Assembly (NCBI GenBank): GCA_019096065.1
Contig: JAGUCH010000005.1
Location: forward strand, 4,650,001 to 4,714,000
Source of the DNA: Paracyclopina nana
Taxonomy: Eukaryota; Arthropoda; Copepoda; Cyclopoida; Cyclopettidae
Direction of reading: 5' to 3'
DNA: 64,000 nucleotides
The notes beneath the pieces are model-generated. The model ran no database searches. It had not been told where the DNA came from and saw only the letters and a list, made by a program, of their open reading frames with translations. The position numbers and the translations under genes were made by a program. This document shows, piece after piece, positions 12,890 through 26,453 of the stretch (position 1 is the first letter of the stretch; each line of letters begins with the position of its first letter).

Positions 12890-15800
12890 TTACAGGGCTC
12901 CGCTGGCCGCTGTGCTGGCTACTTTTTCACGTAACGGGACAAGCTTTTGCGCAAAGAACGACTCCAAGGATTCGGCCGATTTCATGATCGAACTGTTGGG
13001 CTGGTTGAAGAAACGGCAGTTCTCGAAAATACGCATAATGTCCCCAACAAACTCGCAGAGCTTATTGTAGTCTTCGTTGGTCACTTTCTTTTCGATTTTG
13101 GAAAGATCTGAAAGGACAAACAGAAATACGTCAGATACAGAGAGTGGAATTTTTCAGTTGATTGGCTTACCCATGGGCTCCTTCACGACCTTGTAGTAAT
13201 TGGGTACTTCGTTAGGATTTACCGGCTGTTGGAATGGAATGCTGCAACGGTTAGCCTGAAAATTGAGAATTTAAAGCCATTATGGAAATCTGAGAACGAG
13301 GAGTTGTTTTTATAGCTTACAAATAGCAGTTTAACGAGCTTCTTGAGGGCTTCATAATCATCGGCAATAAGCTGCTTCTGGTTGGGAATATTCAGCTTTG
13401 AGTTGGGGTCGCAACGAGGACACAAATATTCGTCAATCGTATCGGCCTCTGATTGCAAAATGCCTACGCATCGGCCATGAAACCAATCACTGCAGCGTTC
13501 GCAGCCAATGTAAAACCTAAAAAATATCCGATAAGACAAAATGTGACAATGTATTTTTTTTTTCTAAACTTACTGTGTTTCATCATATGGCTGCTGACAG
13601 ACGCAATAGATTTCTCGGTTTTCGCGAGCGTTGCGGCACTCGTCGCATATGTATTCAGTCATGGTTTTGGCCTTTGACTCACTAATGCCAACGCAAGAGC
13701 CATGGAACCAATTGTTGCAGACATCGCAACCAACATAGAATCTGAAAACATCCAATTAGTAACTCAAAAGACTTCATCTATAAATAATGACAAATAAGCT
13801 TACTTCTTGGGATCATATTTCGTCTTGCAAATGCAGTAGACTTTGTCCTTTTTGATGCTCGGTTGTCCTGAAGATGGCCGTTTCTTTTTGTGCCGCGGTG
13901 GTCCCGTGCTTTCGTTGGTTTCATCACTATCGCGTCGCTTTCGTTTGTTGGTGGCGATGGAGTTTTCCATGCTCGAGGCTACTTCATAGGAGTTTTGCAG
14001 AAACGAGGTCGGTGGCAAAGGCTCAACTTGTTCGATATTTATAGCAGTAGGCTGTTCCGGCTGCTGCTGTTGCACTGGAGGCTTCTGCACAGCAATCGGA
14101 GCATTGTTTGTAGATACCACAGCTGGTGATGCCAATGATGGCACAGTGGCGCTTACAGGAGGGCCAGCAGTCAGTGTGACAGTTTTCACTGGTCCTTTGA
14201 TCTTCTCAATCTCACGTTTAATATCCATTTGTAACTCCTTCTCCTGCACTCCACGCTTCTTGCTGATGTCCCTTTTCAGTTGCTCTTTGTGCCTCAACAG
14301 AGCTGAATTGAGCCTTTGTTGAAAGAGCTGCTTTTGCTTTTCTTCCGTCATGGGTGCCAAAACTGAAGCAGATGAAGGCGTTGTCGAGTTCAGAACCGTC
14401 CTAGGATTTCGGTTGACAGTTGCCCTGGCCGAGGCTGCTGCTGATGGGGTAGACACCTTGCTTCCGCTCTCCACCTTCTTCCTCCGATTTCTGCTAGCAA
14501 TGGCTCTGTCTGCATAGGACGCTCCATCCCATTCATCATCCATAGGCTCACCCGTCGCTGGATCAATCAGCTTCTTCTTTTCAGATTTGCCACCCTTGTT
14601 GATCAAGATGCTCTTGTCAGTCGCGTTTTGCTGTAGTGCAAGCAACTTTTGCTCAATTTCTGGAGACAAGTTGTCCTTTTTTAAGGCAGCTTGAATGGTT
14701 TCCTGAATGTACTCTTGAGTCAGCTCAAACTTGTCAGGACTGCTGGCTGCATTTGAAAGCACAACTTGCTTTTGCCCCTTATTGGGTGACGTCAGAGACG
14801 TCATGAGAAGGCTCTGCTGAGGCTTTTCCTGGTCGCTAGGCACATTACTTTGTGGCACAGTGACAACTTGCTTTTGAACCGGATTTGGGGTGCCCATCAC
14901 GATTACTCGCTGCCCACTCGGAGTAGTGATTACTTGACGGGACACTGACGCCTGTGCCGGTGAAGACACTGTAGCATTGGGCGCCGAAGTGGGAGCCACC
15001 GTACTTGGTTGCTGAGGTAAGGCCGCAGCTGGCTTTGCCATTGGCGGCAACTGGATGGCAATTTTGGTGGGAGGTACTTTTCCTTGCTGCTTGGCTTCAG
15101 CTTGAGCCTTCAGCAACTGTTCTTTGACTTGCTGCTGAATAATGAGCAACTGCTCCTTGGGGAGGTTTGCGCCCTGTATACCCTGAAGCACGATACGGGG
15201 ACCTTGTGGTGTTTGTATGAGTTGAGCAGTAACTTGCACAGGACTTGCTGCAGCAGCTTGCTCATCTGGCTTAGCTTCATCCTTGATGGCAGTCGGGGGC
15301 AACGGCTCAGAGGGCAGTTTCACATTATTGGGAATCTCGGTCTTGACAGGCAGTACACTTCCAGCAGGAGTCGTCTTCGTAGGAGAAACCGTTGCAGGAC
15401 TGCTTGAAGGAATAATGGTTGGCTGCGTGGAGATGAGAACTTGCTTTCCATTGAGTGTAGCGAGTCTAGCAGCGCCGGTGGACAACTGCTTGGCAATCAG
15501 TTGAGCCTGGGCAATATCAGGTCCCGACACAATCATTTGGTTGCCCTTCACAGTCACCGTGTTCTGGCCCAGGGACTTCACTTCAACCATCTGCTTTTGA
15601 GTTCCAGCAGGACTTTGAGCCTGCACCGTACCAATAGTTGGTGTGGTGGGAGAAGCTGAAGTGGCAACAGTTTGCTGTTGTTGGAGTTGCTGTTGAGGAA
15701 CAGGGTTGACGGGTAACGTTGGAGTGGTCGTAGTAGCTGTGGTCATTTGAGTCTGTTGATTGGCCTGGGTCATGGTGGCCTTGGGAATGCAATAAGTCTT

Positions 15801-18800
15801 CCCACCCGACATGAACACAGTTGTTCCAGGCGGAATTGCTTGGCCTGGCGTCAAAGGAGTGGCCACAATATTTTTGGTCGGAGTTGCAGCAACAGTTGGC
15901 TTCGGACTATTGATAATCTGAGGAGATCCTCCAATTGTAGTTGCAATGCCTCCAGGATGCACAACGATTCGACTGGATTGAGATGTTGTCACAGGAGAGG
16001 CTGCTTGTTGCACGATAGTCGCTGTTGGACCTGCAGCCCCTGGCTGAGACAATGGCTGAGAAAATATTTGCAACTTTCCATCAGGCATTTGAACGAGCTG
16101 TTGTCCAGGCAGCAATCCTCGAACCTGAATTTTCCCATCACTAGAACGGACAATTTGTACTTTTTGTTGAGGTTGGGGGCTTGCTTGAGCCGGAGACAGA
16201 ATGGTTGGCTTAGAAATGGCTTGAGACTGGACATTGCCTCCCACGGGACTGGGCAAAGTAATTTTGGTGGTAGCATTGGTGGCTGGCTGCTGAACGTATT
16301 GTGAGCCGATAATCTTGCCATCCTTGGAAATGAAAACTTTCCTAGTGCCAGGCTGGATTGTTGACACCTGCTGCTGTGGTTGTGCCTGAGCGCCGTTGTT
16401 CAAAGGCCGACCCATGGTGGTCCTGACAATGCAGACTGTACCGTCAGGATTTTGAATTTGCCGAATGATTGTAGGTGCCGGAGTTGATTGGCTGTTGGGT
16501 TGCACAACGCGTACAGCAGCCTGCTGCTTCAGCTGCTCATCCATCTTTGCCTTAAGATCCGTGGGCCGTGAGCGGTCAGCGGCACTAGGATCCAGCCTTT
16601 GAGGTTCCCTTATTCCAACTCCAGAGCGGGTTCTCGTGACGGAAGCATTCCTATCGCGGTCAAGCCGATCACGGTAGGCTCTGATTTCCCAAAGCTCAAA
16701 TTCCTCTTCCGGGATCCATTTCTCAATCACCTCGGGCTCAGTCTGCTGAGGAGCCTCTTCACGCTTTCGCTTTCTCAAACCAGAGCGAATTGGAGTGATT
16801 TCTTGCTTGGTCCTAGGCACATCCAGTGGAATGGTCACCTTACGTTGATAATACTCGGTTTTTTCCATGAATCGGCCAACATGGCGATGCTTGATGATCT
16901 CTTTTGTGGTGATGGCCGAATCTGTGGTTTCTTGGTGCTTGCCATCCATACTCAGAGGCTTGGTCTGGATGTCATCCCATTTGATGCAAGTCCACAAAAT
17001 ACGAAGCTGCATAGCCACCGTTTGAATGGAGCCAAGGCAAGCAGTGCGAAACAGCCAGGCAGTCTTAAAGCTGGGCCGAGGACACGGGTAAGGCCATACG
17101 AGGGAATTTGGCTTGGAACTATACACAAAGCCTTCGCAATTGATGAGACCAGAACGACGAGCCAACCTTTTAGCATCATGTTTTGCCAAAATGAGAATGT
17201 TGTGCGTTTTCCTTGCGGGTGAAAAGAAGTGCGGAGCCAAAGGATACTTGATGATTTTGCTCTGCTTTTTGGACTCTGCCACCGTTTGGATCCGCTTGAG
17301 GTAAAGTTTCCCCGACGCATCAGTGCTCGAATAAATTCTAACAACATTGGTATCACTTTTAGCCCCAACCTTCTCAGGCTCTGCTTTGGGCGCATCTTTG
17401 TTGGCCTCATCACTTTCAATAGAAGGAGCTTTGACAGCGTCTCCAGATGCAGTTGGTGTGCCATTGACTTGAGGCTGCTCGTCAGCTTTAGCTGGGGCAG
17501 CAACAGCCGAGATCCCAATTGACAAATACCCCTCAGCTTCATCTTTGGTTTTCATCAGAACCTTCACTAGATTCTGGAGCTTGGTAATGGCCTCATCGGG
17601 TGTATCGAGGGGTGCCAACGCATCTAATGTGTGCAGTTCCAGTCCATGGGTTTTTCCGTCTCGTATCAGGTTAGATGCTAAAGTGGAGGCCTCTTTGACA
17701 AGTGGTGAGATTTTTCGATAGTTGCTACAAGTCACGGAGTAACATCCTTTTTCATTGCACATTGCAGCGTAGCATTGAAGGTCGGATGGCCTATGGACCA
17801 GAGCAGGGACGGCCAGCTTGGCAGAGTCCTTCAGTTTCGCAATTATGTTCCAGATATTTTTCTTGCCAAGATCAACAAACTTCTTGCAATCGCGCTCCTT
17901 GTCTTCACTCGTCTTCTCAGCAAGATCTGATGTGATGATCGTCTTGGTGTCGGATTCTCCCTCAACGTCCACGGTACCATCTTCTTTAGTCTTGGTCACA
18001 GCGCTGGTGGTTGTGTTGCTAACAGCAGTACTCGGAACAGCGGCTTGGTCACCTTTGGGCGGTACAGCGCTTGAGGCTTCAGCAGCTTTTCCGAGTTTTA
18101 GCTCAATTCTTCTCTCCTCAAGATTCTTAAGCTGCAGTCTGCGAGCCAAAAAGTCGTCCAAGTATCGGGTCTTTTTGGCCACTTTCGGAAACAGAATTCG
18201 AGTGGGATTGGAGAGGCCTCCGCTCACGTCAACAACACTTTCAAACAGCTCATCACCGGGAACTTGGCGCTCAAGACGAGCGTGCTTTAAAGCCTGTTCA
18301 AGTTTTTTCTTCTCAATCCCAATCTTGGAATCGCTATCAGCCTGTTCAACCGTCTCCTTGTTGTTCTCATCATTTTCTTTACCCTTGGTGCTGTCCATAG
18401 CTTCTTGCTTGGTCAAAAGATAGTTGAATGCTTTGGGCTCCATCAGCACAATTTTAAACGAGTTGTTTCGAGTGTCAGTGTACTTGACAGCCAATCTATG
18501 AGGGCCAGCACGCAGACCAACAGTTCGGGCATCTTGTGGCTTGAAACTGCGGGTGGATGACAGCCACAGCCATCCATATTGGCCATGAGCTCGGTACTCT
18601 TCACCACGCTGCTTTGCGATTTGGTGCTTCAGGCCCAAGGTATACTTGACAAAGTTCATGTAGGGTCGCAGCCTCTCGGCCTCATCCTCATTTTCCTTGC
18701 GCTCTCGCTTCTCCATCTTTTTCTTGTCATCTCTCATCTGCTGTGTGATCTTTTTGAGCTGAGTGTGGCCCAATGACTCTGTCCAAACGCTAACCATCAA

Positions 18801-21800
18801 ACAAGGCTTAATGCATCGCTGAATTACTGTGAGAGCCCTGGCAAATTCTTTGGGAGAGTGGCTAGAGTTGAGTGCCTGAATCCAAGGCTTTCTCATCAAA
18901 TGCCAATTCGCATGCATAAATATCAAAGGCACGTTGGACTCGAGTTGAAGCATTGTCTGTCGGAGGGTGTTGACTAGCTGAACTCTGGTTCCAAATAGCT
19001 GACCCATCCAACGGAAAGCAGATGCATCGGTAAGTGAAAACTTGTGCGACATGTGAGTTCGCTTGTTGCGCTCTTCGTTGGCTTGCACCTTACTCAAGGC
19101 GCTTGCATTGGCAGTGAATTGATTGATATACTGCCTGAAAGTTCCCTCTTGGCCAAGCTTAAAAAATAGAGTGCCTTGGTTGATTTCTTGCACAGTTTTT
19201 CTTGTCATTCTTAGCGGCTCATTAGCAAGAATAGCATCGGGAGGTGGTCTCACAATGATTGTTTCCTATAAGAAAATGAATGTGAAAAATTGTCGCGCTC
19301 ACAATGCTAGAATATTCTGAATAGCCATCTAAAGCTCTAAAGAAAGCGCAAGAAAACCTTTTTTCATTAATACCTAACGCGCGAGACAACCAGTTTGAAA
19401 TACATAAATAAAGCAAGAAAAAAAATTAAAAATATAGGGAAAAGCACTTTCTATTTTGAAATAAACCTAGAAAATGATCATTTCAATAAGCCTTGCAGTT
19501 AAGCGTAAGAAAATAAAGAGGGAGCTCATTCCCCGCGTTTCAGAAAATTCCTCCGCTGATCTAAGCACATTTCAATTGCTATGAAATATTTCTAGACTTT
19601 GTTAATTTGAAAGTCTCATGACTAAAAACGTTTTTTAAAAGTCCTTGTTTTTCTTTAAAGAATATTAAATTAATATTGGACGATTTCAGGGTGCCTTAAT
19701 TGCCACAAAAAGTCTCTAATTAGAACACCAGGTACTTGGGCTTAATTTTCGAAACTCAAAATGGCACTTGCTTATTGGTGAAATATTGCTTAAGAAAATA
19801 ACAAATAATAATAAAAAACTATCTGGAGCAATTTCTCATCAAGTAAATTTTCCCACATAAAAATATATCAATTTAATATGGCAAGATAGAAATTAGTAGT
19901 GCTACACTAATTTCTCTAGGCTAATTTATGATAATTACCTTGTTATCTTTAGGAGGCTCTGTCTTGATTTCGGTTTCCATCGGCTCGGTTTTCACTTCTT
20001 CCTCCTTAATCTCTAGATCATTTGCAACACTTTCAGCAGGTGGAGCAGAAGTGTCCATTGCAATGTCATCATCAAGGAGAGAGTCGGGGAAACCGTCACC
20101 ACGATTTTCTTCACGTTTCCTCAGGCGAACCTCCCGCTCCCGCCTCCTTTCTTCCTCTTTCTTAGACCTTTCGTCATCTTCAGCCTTCCTCTTGGCGTCC
20201 TCTTCTTCTTTAGCTTGTCGGATTATCGCATCAGCGGCCTCTCGGCGCTCCCTTTCTTCTCTGAGTTGCTTTTCTTGGCGATCTTCTTGCGCTTTGACAA
20301 TAGTTTCTAAATAATAATATCTTTTAACATCGGAAAAAAGTTTGGAAAATAGAAAACAGACTTACGATTTTCAAGCTCTAGGAATGACTTCTTGCTGTTA
20401 GATTTAAACTGGGCAGTGAGCTTCTCAGTTAAGAGCATTTGTCGCTCAATTTCAGATCTGTCTGCCTCGATTGCCCCACAAAGTTCGGATTCAAAGTAAC
20501 GTGCGTCAATTGTCTCCATCAGCTCTTCAAATTGGGGGACACTGGAATAATACCGGGCTTCTCCGCTGGCTTCTTCAATAAAGATTCGGCGGCAAAGGAA
20601 CCAATACTTATTGCCAACCCTGTCAAACCCCAAGGCCTGATGGCGAATTTTGGTGCCGGATTTTTCCTGATCGTCCACACAATCAATGACACCTTCCACC
20701 TGGTGGGCTTTGCAAACATGGCATTGCCAATCAAAGTCAGGGACGTCATCCAGAGGGGGATCCAAGCAGGCCAAATGGTACACGCCGTTACACATCTCGC
20801 ACACCACCATATCACCAAGTCTGTGGCACACACGGCAATGGTCCTCAGTCGCAAGTGCACCCTCGTTGGTAATGTCTTCTCTGACTGCATTGGTTGTGAG
20901 GAATTGGTCAGCCATGAAGCCCAAAAGAGAAATGCGTGCATCGATGAAGGACCTGGAATCTTTAGCCTCAGCCACTGGGTATTCAGGGTACTCATTGAGA
21001 ATGGCCAAAGGCTCAGCATTCAAGACCGGATCAGCAGCCAGGTACTGACGCAAAGCTTCAGGCCAAGTCATGCAGTCAACAAAGTACAAGAGAGCATTGA
21101 TGCTGTCTTTGTGGTCCATTGGGCCGAATTGGGTGTTGTCCTTTTCCTCAGCTCTCACAGTTGCCTTAAGAAGGGCAATATGAACTTCGGAAAGAAGGTT
21201 GCTCTGCTCCTCTGAGGCAAGAGCGGCGCAAAAGTCTTCAAATCTGAAGAGTGACAGCCTCAACAAAAGGTAGTAATGCCTCAGGACTTCATACACCCCA
21301 CTGGCTTTGAAGGCTTGATTAGGATCGATCAAAAGATCGTCAGAGGACTTGGGCAGCTCAAGCTTAGGGACAACTTCCTCCTCTGGAGTTTTAAGCCAAA
21401 AGGGCACGGGAGTGGTGCTCCTGGTGATGGCCTGGCCTTGCCCTGAAGACCCTTCAGGCCAGTCAACGTCGCTTTCCACCAACTCGTCAGACTCTTCGCC
21501 AGATTGGCTTTCATTGTCGGATGACTCGTTATCTTTTTCCTCCGCGTCATCATCTATGTAATCATCTTCGGACTCGTCAAAGTCAGAGCCGTAGTGGTAC
21601 TCGCTTTCTTTGTAGTTCACCAAAGAAGGATTGTAGCCCCGTCCAAGCTTTGTTTTCACCTTCGGCTTTGATTTGACATTTTTTCTCGAGCTTACACTGG
21701 ATGACCTGGAGGCTCGGCTGAGAGGGGTGGCAGATCCACTGCGACCATTGACAGTCTTGACACTTGCCGTTGGCGTCTTCTTGATTCTGGACGAGGCTCT

Positions 21801-22094
21801 AGAAGGCGGGGCCGACGTGGTCAGGCTGCTCTTGCGTCTCGAGCTCGACGACATAGTTTTGGTTGGTGGAGTGGGCGACCTCGAGGTCGCTCTAGAAGAG
21901 GTCGGAGTCGAAATTCTGGATCGGGACGAGCTCGGAGTCTCGGAGCGTTCAAGCGACTCCAAATACTTGGGCTTTTGCACGACTCTCTTCCCCTTTGACC
22001 CTGTCGGGGTCTGAGCGGGAACCGAGTCTTGTTCCTCCGAATCGATAAGCCGTTGAGTTTTGGAACGGCGTCTTGAGCTTGCGCGCCCACTCAT
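12890..22094 (-). CDS. BPTF: BPTF / NURF301, large subunit of the NURF chromatin remodeller
   Basis: Seven exons (22094-20366, 20306-19939, 19265-13804, 13741-13574, 13516-13321, 13255-13171, 13107-12890) join in frame to 2741 aa. The product is the nuclear scaffold of the ISWI-containing NURF complex. Visible domains in order: Ser/Arg-rich basic N-terminus; acidic stretch (about 172-213); DDT domain (about 245-355); PHD finger 1 (Cys420-Cys461); a WHIM-like segment with GNKYWFLCRR (494-503); a charged coiled coil in exon 2; a very long Gln/Pro/Thr-rich region; two tandem PHD fingers with C-x-C-x-W-F-H-G cores; and a C-terminal bromodomain with NYYKVVKEPMD and ENCRFFNQ. The last PHD keeps aromatic residues expected for an H3K4me3 cage (IYCVC, PYDE, FYIG, DWFHG). 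Length and order match insect NURF301. Exon 3 alone is 5462 nt. Antisense open frames here are shadows. Confidence 0.96.
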
Positions 22095-24789
22095 GTTTGT
22101 TTCAACGCAAATTGCGTCAGTTCATCAAAATCACATAGTATAATTGCGTAAACATCTGAGCCGGTATCAACAAACACTTTGGCTAGCGACCTTGGGCCTA
22201 TTTGTCCCGTCGGAGACCAAAAGCGGTGATTTGGCCTCTGGAGCGGTCGTCACACTTACCAACGGCGTCTCCCACCCCAAAATCGGCCACAATAGCGATT
22301 TTGCTGAGATCGAATTTTGCCAGGTGAAAGCACGGACACCGTCGAAGCAGTTGAAGCGGCGCTCAAAAGGAGCCCTCAAGGATCAAAGTCGCTTAATACA
22401 ACACTTTACTACTAAAGAATTGCAAACAGCCAACTTTCGGTCCAAGCACCATGGAATACTTTCCTGCGTTACCCGGTAAATCCGCACTCACTTTTAACAA
22501 CAGCCACTTTGACGAGATTTATTGTGACCAAAAAGTGCGCGGGTAACCATGCTATAGGCACGTTGTCCGCCAAGAAAAACGGGCTGAATGGGCGGATTTG
22601 GCGGAAAACCGCCGAGCCGGCCGCAACTGTGCTTGGGCAGTAAGTCTAGAAAATCATTGCTACAGCGCGCCTGCTTAGTCATTTAGCCCGGCCCGGCTCG
22701 ACTTTCCTGTGAATAAACCGTTGTGAAATCTAAAAAGCAATGAAAGAAAAACGCAAATGTTTTCATTTTTTCCTATATTATTAAAATGATAAGGTACAAA
22801 TGAATATTGAATTTGCTATTATTTCACTAAATGAAACCATTTAATAGTGTATAGATGGAATTCAAGAACAGTTAGTAGTGATCCTAGTTTTCAATAAGCG
22901 ACACTGATTGGCGGAAAAAAATGTCCTATCGGGGAATCAGCCAATCAGCGCTTTGTCTCACGTTTTTGTTTGTTTACAAAAGTTCCTTCGTCGCCGAAAG
23001 ACACGTGTTGAAGATCCCTCTTAGCCTTGGGGTGCCTCAAGAGCCTTTCTTTAACCTGGTGCCCGTTTGCAACACCTTTGTCAATGATACTTTCCGTGAA
23101 TCTGAAAGCTATAGTCCTTTTTTTGTCAGGGAAACTTTTCTTTGTATCGCTGCTCTTTTGGGATAACGATTGAAAATAGGGGAAATAGTAATTACTCTTG
23201 CTATTTGCTTAGGGCCCGAGCTGTAAGGGATCATGAAAGTACGTAACATTGATTTTATTGAACTTTTTTTAGATCTGCGAACATTTTGGCTTTGTCCCTT
23301 TTCCGCCTTATGTCAAAGAGGGGACAAGTAAAATCTTAGCATTAGGGTTATTTAAGAGCCTTTTGCATATAGATTGAGCTTGAAACCTGAAATTTGGCGC
23401 GAGCATTCCTCTTCCAATTATATATTTTAGTGTCAAAATTGTCGGTACTGAGAAAGTATTTGTTGAAGGTGCTCCGATTCTTCATCCGGATTAGCTTAGT
23501 ACCAATCTGGCCGCTCCTATCTCGAACCCATTTGAAATCACATGAAGGCTCCGGCTTTCACCACTTCACCATGAATGCCACTTTTTTGACCTTCCAGCCT
23601 TTTGCTCTTCATAGGTATGCCTAACCGCAGTGTTCATGTCATTAGACTCTAGGTATTTCATCAATGCATAATGTAAGGTCGCTCATTTTCCATATCTACA
23701 TTATGTAATTAAATGTGCTCACTATTATGCGTCAGCTATCAATTCCCATTTTACGAAAAATGGGAAAATGAGAAGGGGAAGGGGAGGACACATGGCCCTT
23801 GCCTCAGATATTAAGCTTAAGAACAGATCCTACACATTGGTTATGGTGAAGGCAAAAAAAATTAAAGTTGATATTCCAAAGTTAAAGCGGTAATGGCTTT
23901 CAGCAAAAGTAAGGACACCTCTAGTACATATTCTTTTTTATAAGAATTGAGAAAGCAATGCCATTTTATTTTTATGGCACATTTACATGCTATGAATCAA
24001 TAACATTTTTGTATCATATAATTGTTCAACGTTAGATAGCTTTTTCTAAAACTTCATGAAATGAAAGTTTGCTAAATACTCATAGTCAATCAATTATCCA
24101 ACTTAATTAGAGTTTTGAACCTATTTTAGTTTTAACCTTAAGTTTTTTTTTTGAAAGATCACCTAAAAGTTTAATTGTGTGCTTTTGATTTTCGATCGTG
24201 ATTTTCATAGATATGAACTTACTCCAGTAGTCGTATAAATAAGTCTTGTAAACGTAGTTTTGACGTTGGCATACGAGATACTTACTACATAACGCATCTA
24301 TTTATTGTTGTATTTTCATAAGAGCTCCTTTACAGCTCCAGGGCACGCCAGTGGAGCAGAGCTATTTACCGTAAGCATAAGGAAAATAATTTTATGAATG
24401 ATACTAAATTAACAATAAATGTTGAATGTACTTATGAGTGAGTGAATTTTTCGTAAAATCTAATTAAGTGAAGCTTAGAACGAAGCTATTTGAAATTGTT
24501 TGCAATAGCTTCGCATTGATAATTTTGATTCTGAAAGTTTCAGCTTGCTATCAGGAATTAAGCTCATAAATTGGTGCCAGTCGAGGTGCATTATTATTAG
24601 TATATGGCTCAAGTACGACATGACGCATGCACTCAACTGCAGTTTATGTGATTGCTTCCCACACTCGTGAGTTTTTCCATCTGACAGTTTTCTTGTATCA
24701 TGGAGGGCAACGTCTACTTATATTTGCGCGAGTATCATAGACAAGTAAGCTAGCAAGATAAGGATGTAAATTGCAAGTCAGTTGCCGAG
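22095..24789. other. divergent intergenic region, BPTF / MFS transporter
   Basis: About 2.7 kb separates two divergently transcribed genes. A possible BPTF 5' UTR exon ends at a donor-like GGTAAGTG on the minus strand near 22257. Two CCAAT boxes lie close together near 22935-22948, with an ATTGG (reverse CCAAT) near 22908. No coding gene is supported; the open frames at 22921-23166 and 23394-23624 lack recognisable features. Confidence 0.45.
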
Positions 24790-26320
24790 ATGGAAGGGGG
24801 AGGTTATATAGATTATCCCGCAAGATGGTCAGTTCTGACGGCCGTATTTATGCTAAATATTGCAAATAACGCGCTATGGATAAGTTACTCTGCAGTTGCG
24901 ACAGAGTCTGCAGAATATTACAACAAGGATGTAAGTGACATTGATTGGCTCGGAACAATTGGCTTTCTGGTAGGAATTCCCACTTGTTTGGCGTCCACTT
25001 GGATAGTCGACAGGTTTGGTCTCAGGTAATGAAACCTGACAAGAGCTCTTGCTCTCGTACAAGCAAATAATCAACGTTTCCAGATTTGCTATAATGGCTG
25101 GTACTGTATTGACATTCCTCGGTGGCCTTGTACGATGCGTGAGTAGCTTCCCTGGGCTTGGAGAGCATATCGACCTTGAATTGCAGTATTGGCTCTCTTT
25201 CCTGGGTCAAGCCCTGACAGGCATGGGTAATCCGATGGCAGTCTCAGTGCCTACGAAAGTAAGCCAGCATTGGTTTCGCGAGTCCCAACGCACGTTTGCG
25301 ACAGTTGCCTTGGCTATGTCATTGCCGCTTGGGATAGTGCTTGGTCAAGGCATTACTCCGCTGATTGTGAAGGAGAAGAGTGATATTCCTACCATGAACT
25401 GGATCTGGTTCATCCCGTCAGCAATTACCCTAGTGATTTTTATTTTTGGTGTGCGATCTTCCAAACCTCCAACACCACCGAGCAGAAGCTCTGAAATCGA
25501 CCAAGAAAGCGTCCCATATCTTCTAAGGTTACTACTTAATTTTAATTGAAAAGACTATTTTTGGGCAAAAAAGCCAATTGCTTTTGGCTCTCCAACAGGA
25601 TGAAGATGTTGGTGACAAATCCTGCGTACTTGATGATTAATTGCGCTATTGGCGGCGCGGTTGGCTTCTTTAATTGCTTTGCTACCCAACTGCAACAGTT
25701 TATGTGCTCTAGGGGGTATTCTAACGAGTTTTCTGGGCTGTGCGGCTCCATGTTGCTAGGTACTGGATTTCTTGGCTCCATAGTGACTGGAGTGGTTTCT
25801 CATAAAACTGGGAGAATGGAAGAAGTGGCCAAAATATTTTATGCACTAGCTAGCCTTGCAGGCATAGGCGTCACGCAGCTCTTACGTAAGTCAGATCAAG
25901 GAGTTCCCATAGCCATTTGCTGTGCCCTATTTGGGGTCTTTGGCTTTGGCATGTACCCCATTGGACTCGAATTGAGTGTGGAAAATTCGTATCCCGTGGA
26001 TGAAGCTGCTGGTACAGCATTGATATTTTTGTCAGGGCAAATTCAGGGAGCTTTGCTAATTACAATTGCTGGCTTAATGGAGCAAGACTTGCCTCTAGAT
26101 TCATACACACCAACAGTAATCAGTTTTAATTTCTGAAACCTATTGACAAATCAATATAGTATTTTTTCAGACATGCAAGAATGCTAAAGATCACACCAGA
26201 TTCCTCATGTTCATTGCTGGCTACATCACTCTATTGACCGTCACATTCATTATAGGCCTTAAGACCACTTACAAAAGATCTCAAGCAAACAAACTGCTCA
26301 CGGACACGACGACAAAATGA
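24790..26320 (+). CDS. SLC49A3 (MFSD7)-like major facilitator transporter
   Basis: Four exons (24790-25025, 25084-25527, 25599-26115, 26171-26320) give 448 aa with about twelve hydrophobic segments. The protein resembles the SLC49/FLVCR family, closest to SLC49A3: YPARW near the N-terminus, a DWLGTIGFL segment after TM1, DRFGLR in the TM2-TM3 loop, PPTPPS in the central cytoplasmic loop, and FSGLCGSML in the second half. It is predicted to sit in a membrane; SLC49 members move haem, choline or related small molecules, but the substrate cannot be inferred here. An apparent in-frame start at 25546 is intron sequence: a polypyrimidine tract with CAG at 25596-25598 gives a 71-nt intron and removes an insertion absent from the family. 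A poly(A) signal lies at 26435-26440. Confidence 0.85.
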
Positions 26321-26434
26321 GCTCCAAATACACTCTTTGGTATGACGAAGAGATTTTCGTTTTTCCTTTGGGCTCTCAAGAGATTTTCGATCCACTGTTG
26401 AAAAGCTTTTACGTAACACACCATGAATATACCG

Positions 26435-26440
26435 AATAAA
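26435..26440 (+). promoter_or_regulatory. poly(A) signal of the MFS transporter gene
   Basis: AATAAA is located 115 bp after the transporter stop codon. Cleavage 10-30 nt further on would fall at or inside the last coding exon of the convergent guanylate cyclase gene, so the two transcripts would overlap tail to tail. Confidence 0.55.
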
Positions 26441-26453
26441 TAAGTGTATTTTC

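Noticed and set aside
20439-21215. 258-codon plus-strand open frame antisense to BPTF exon 1
   Set aside because: It is the mirror of a conserved coding exon with DDT and PHD domains; its own translation has no family features.
25546-25598. Extra coding segment at the start of the third MFS exon
   Set aside because: Using it needs a 26-nt intron and inserts residues absent from the family; the CAG at 25596-25598 gives a normal 71-nt intron.
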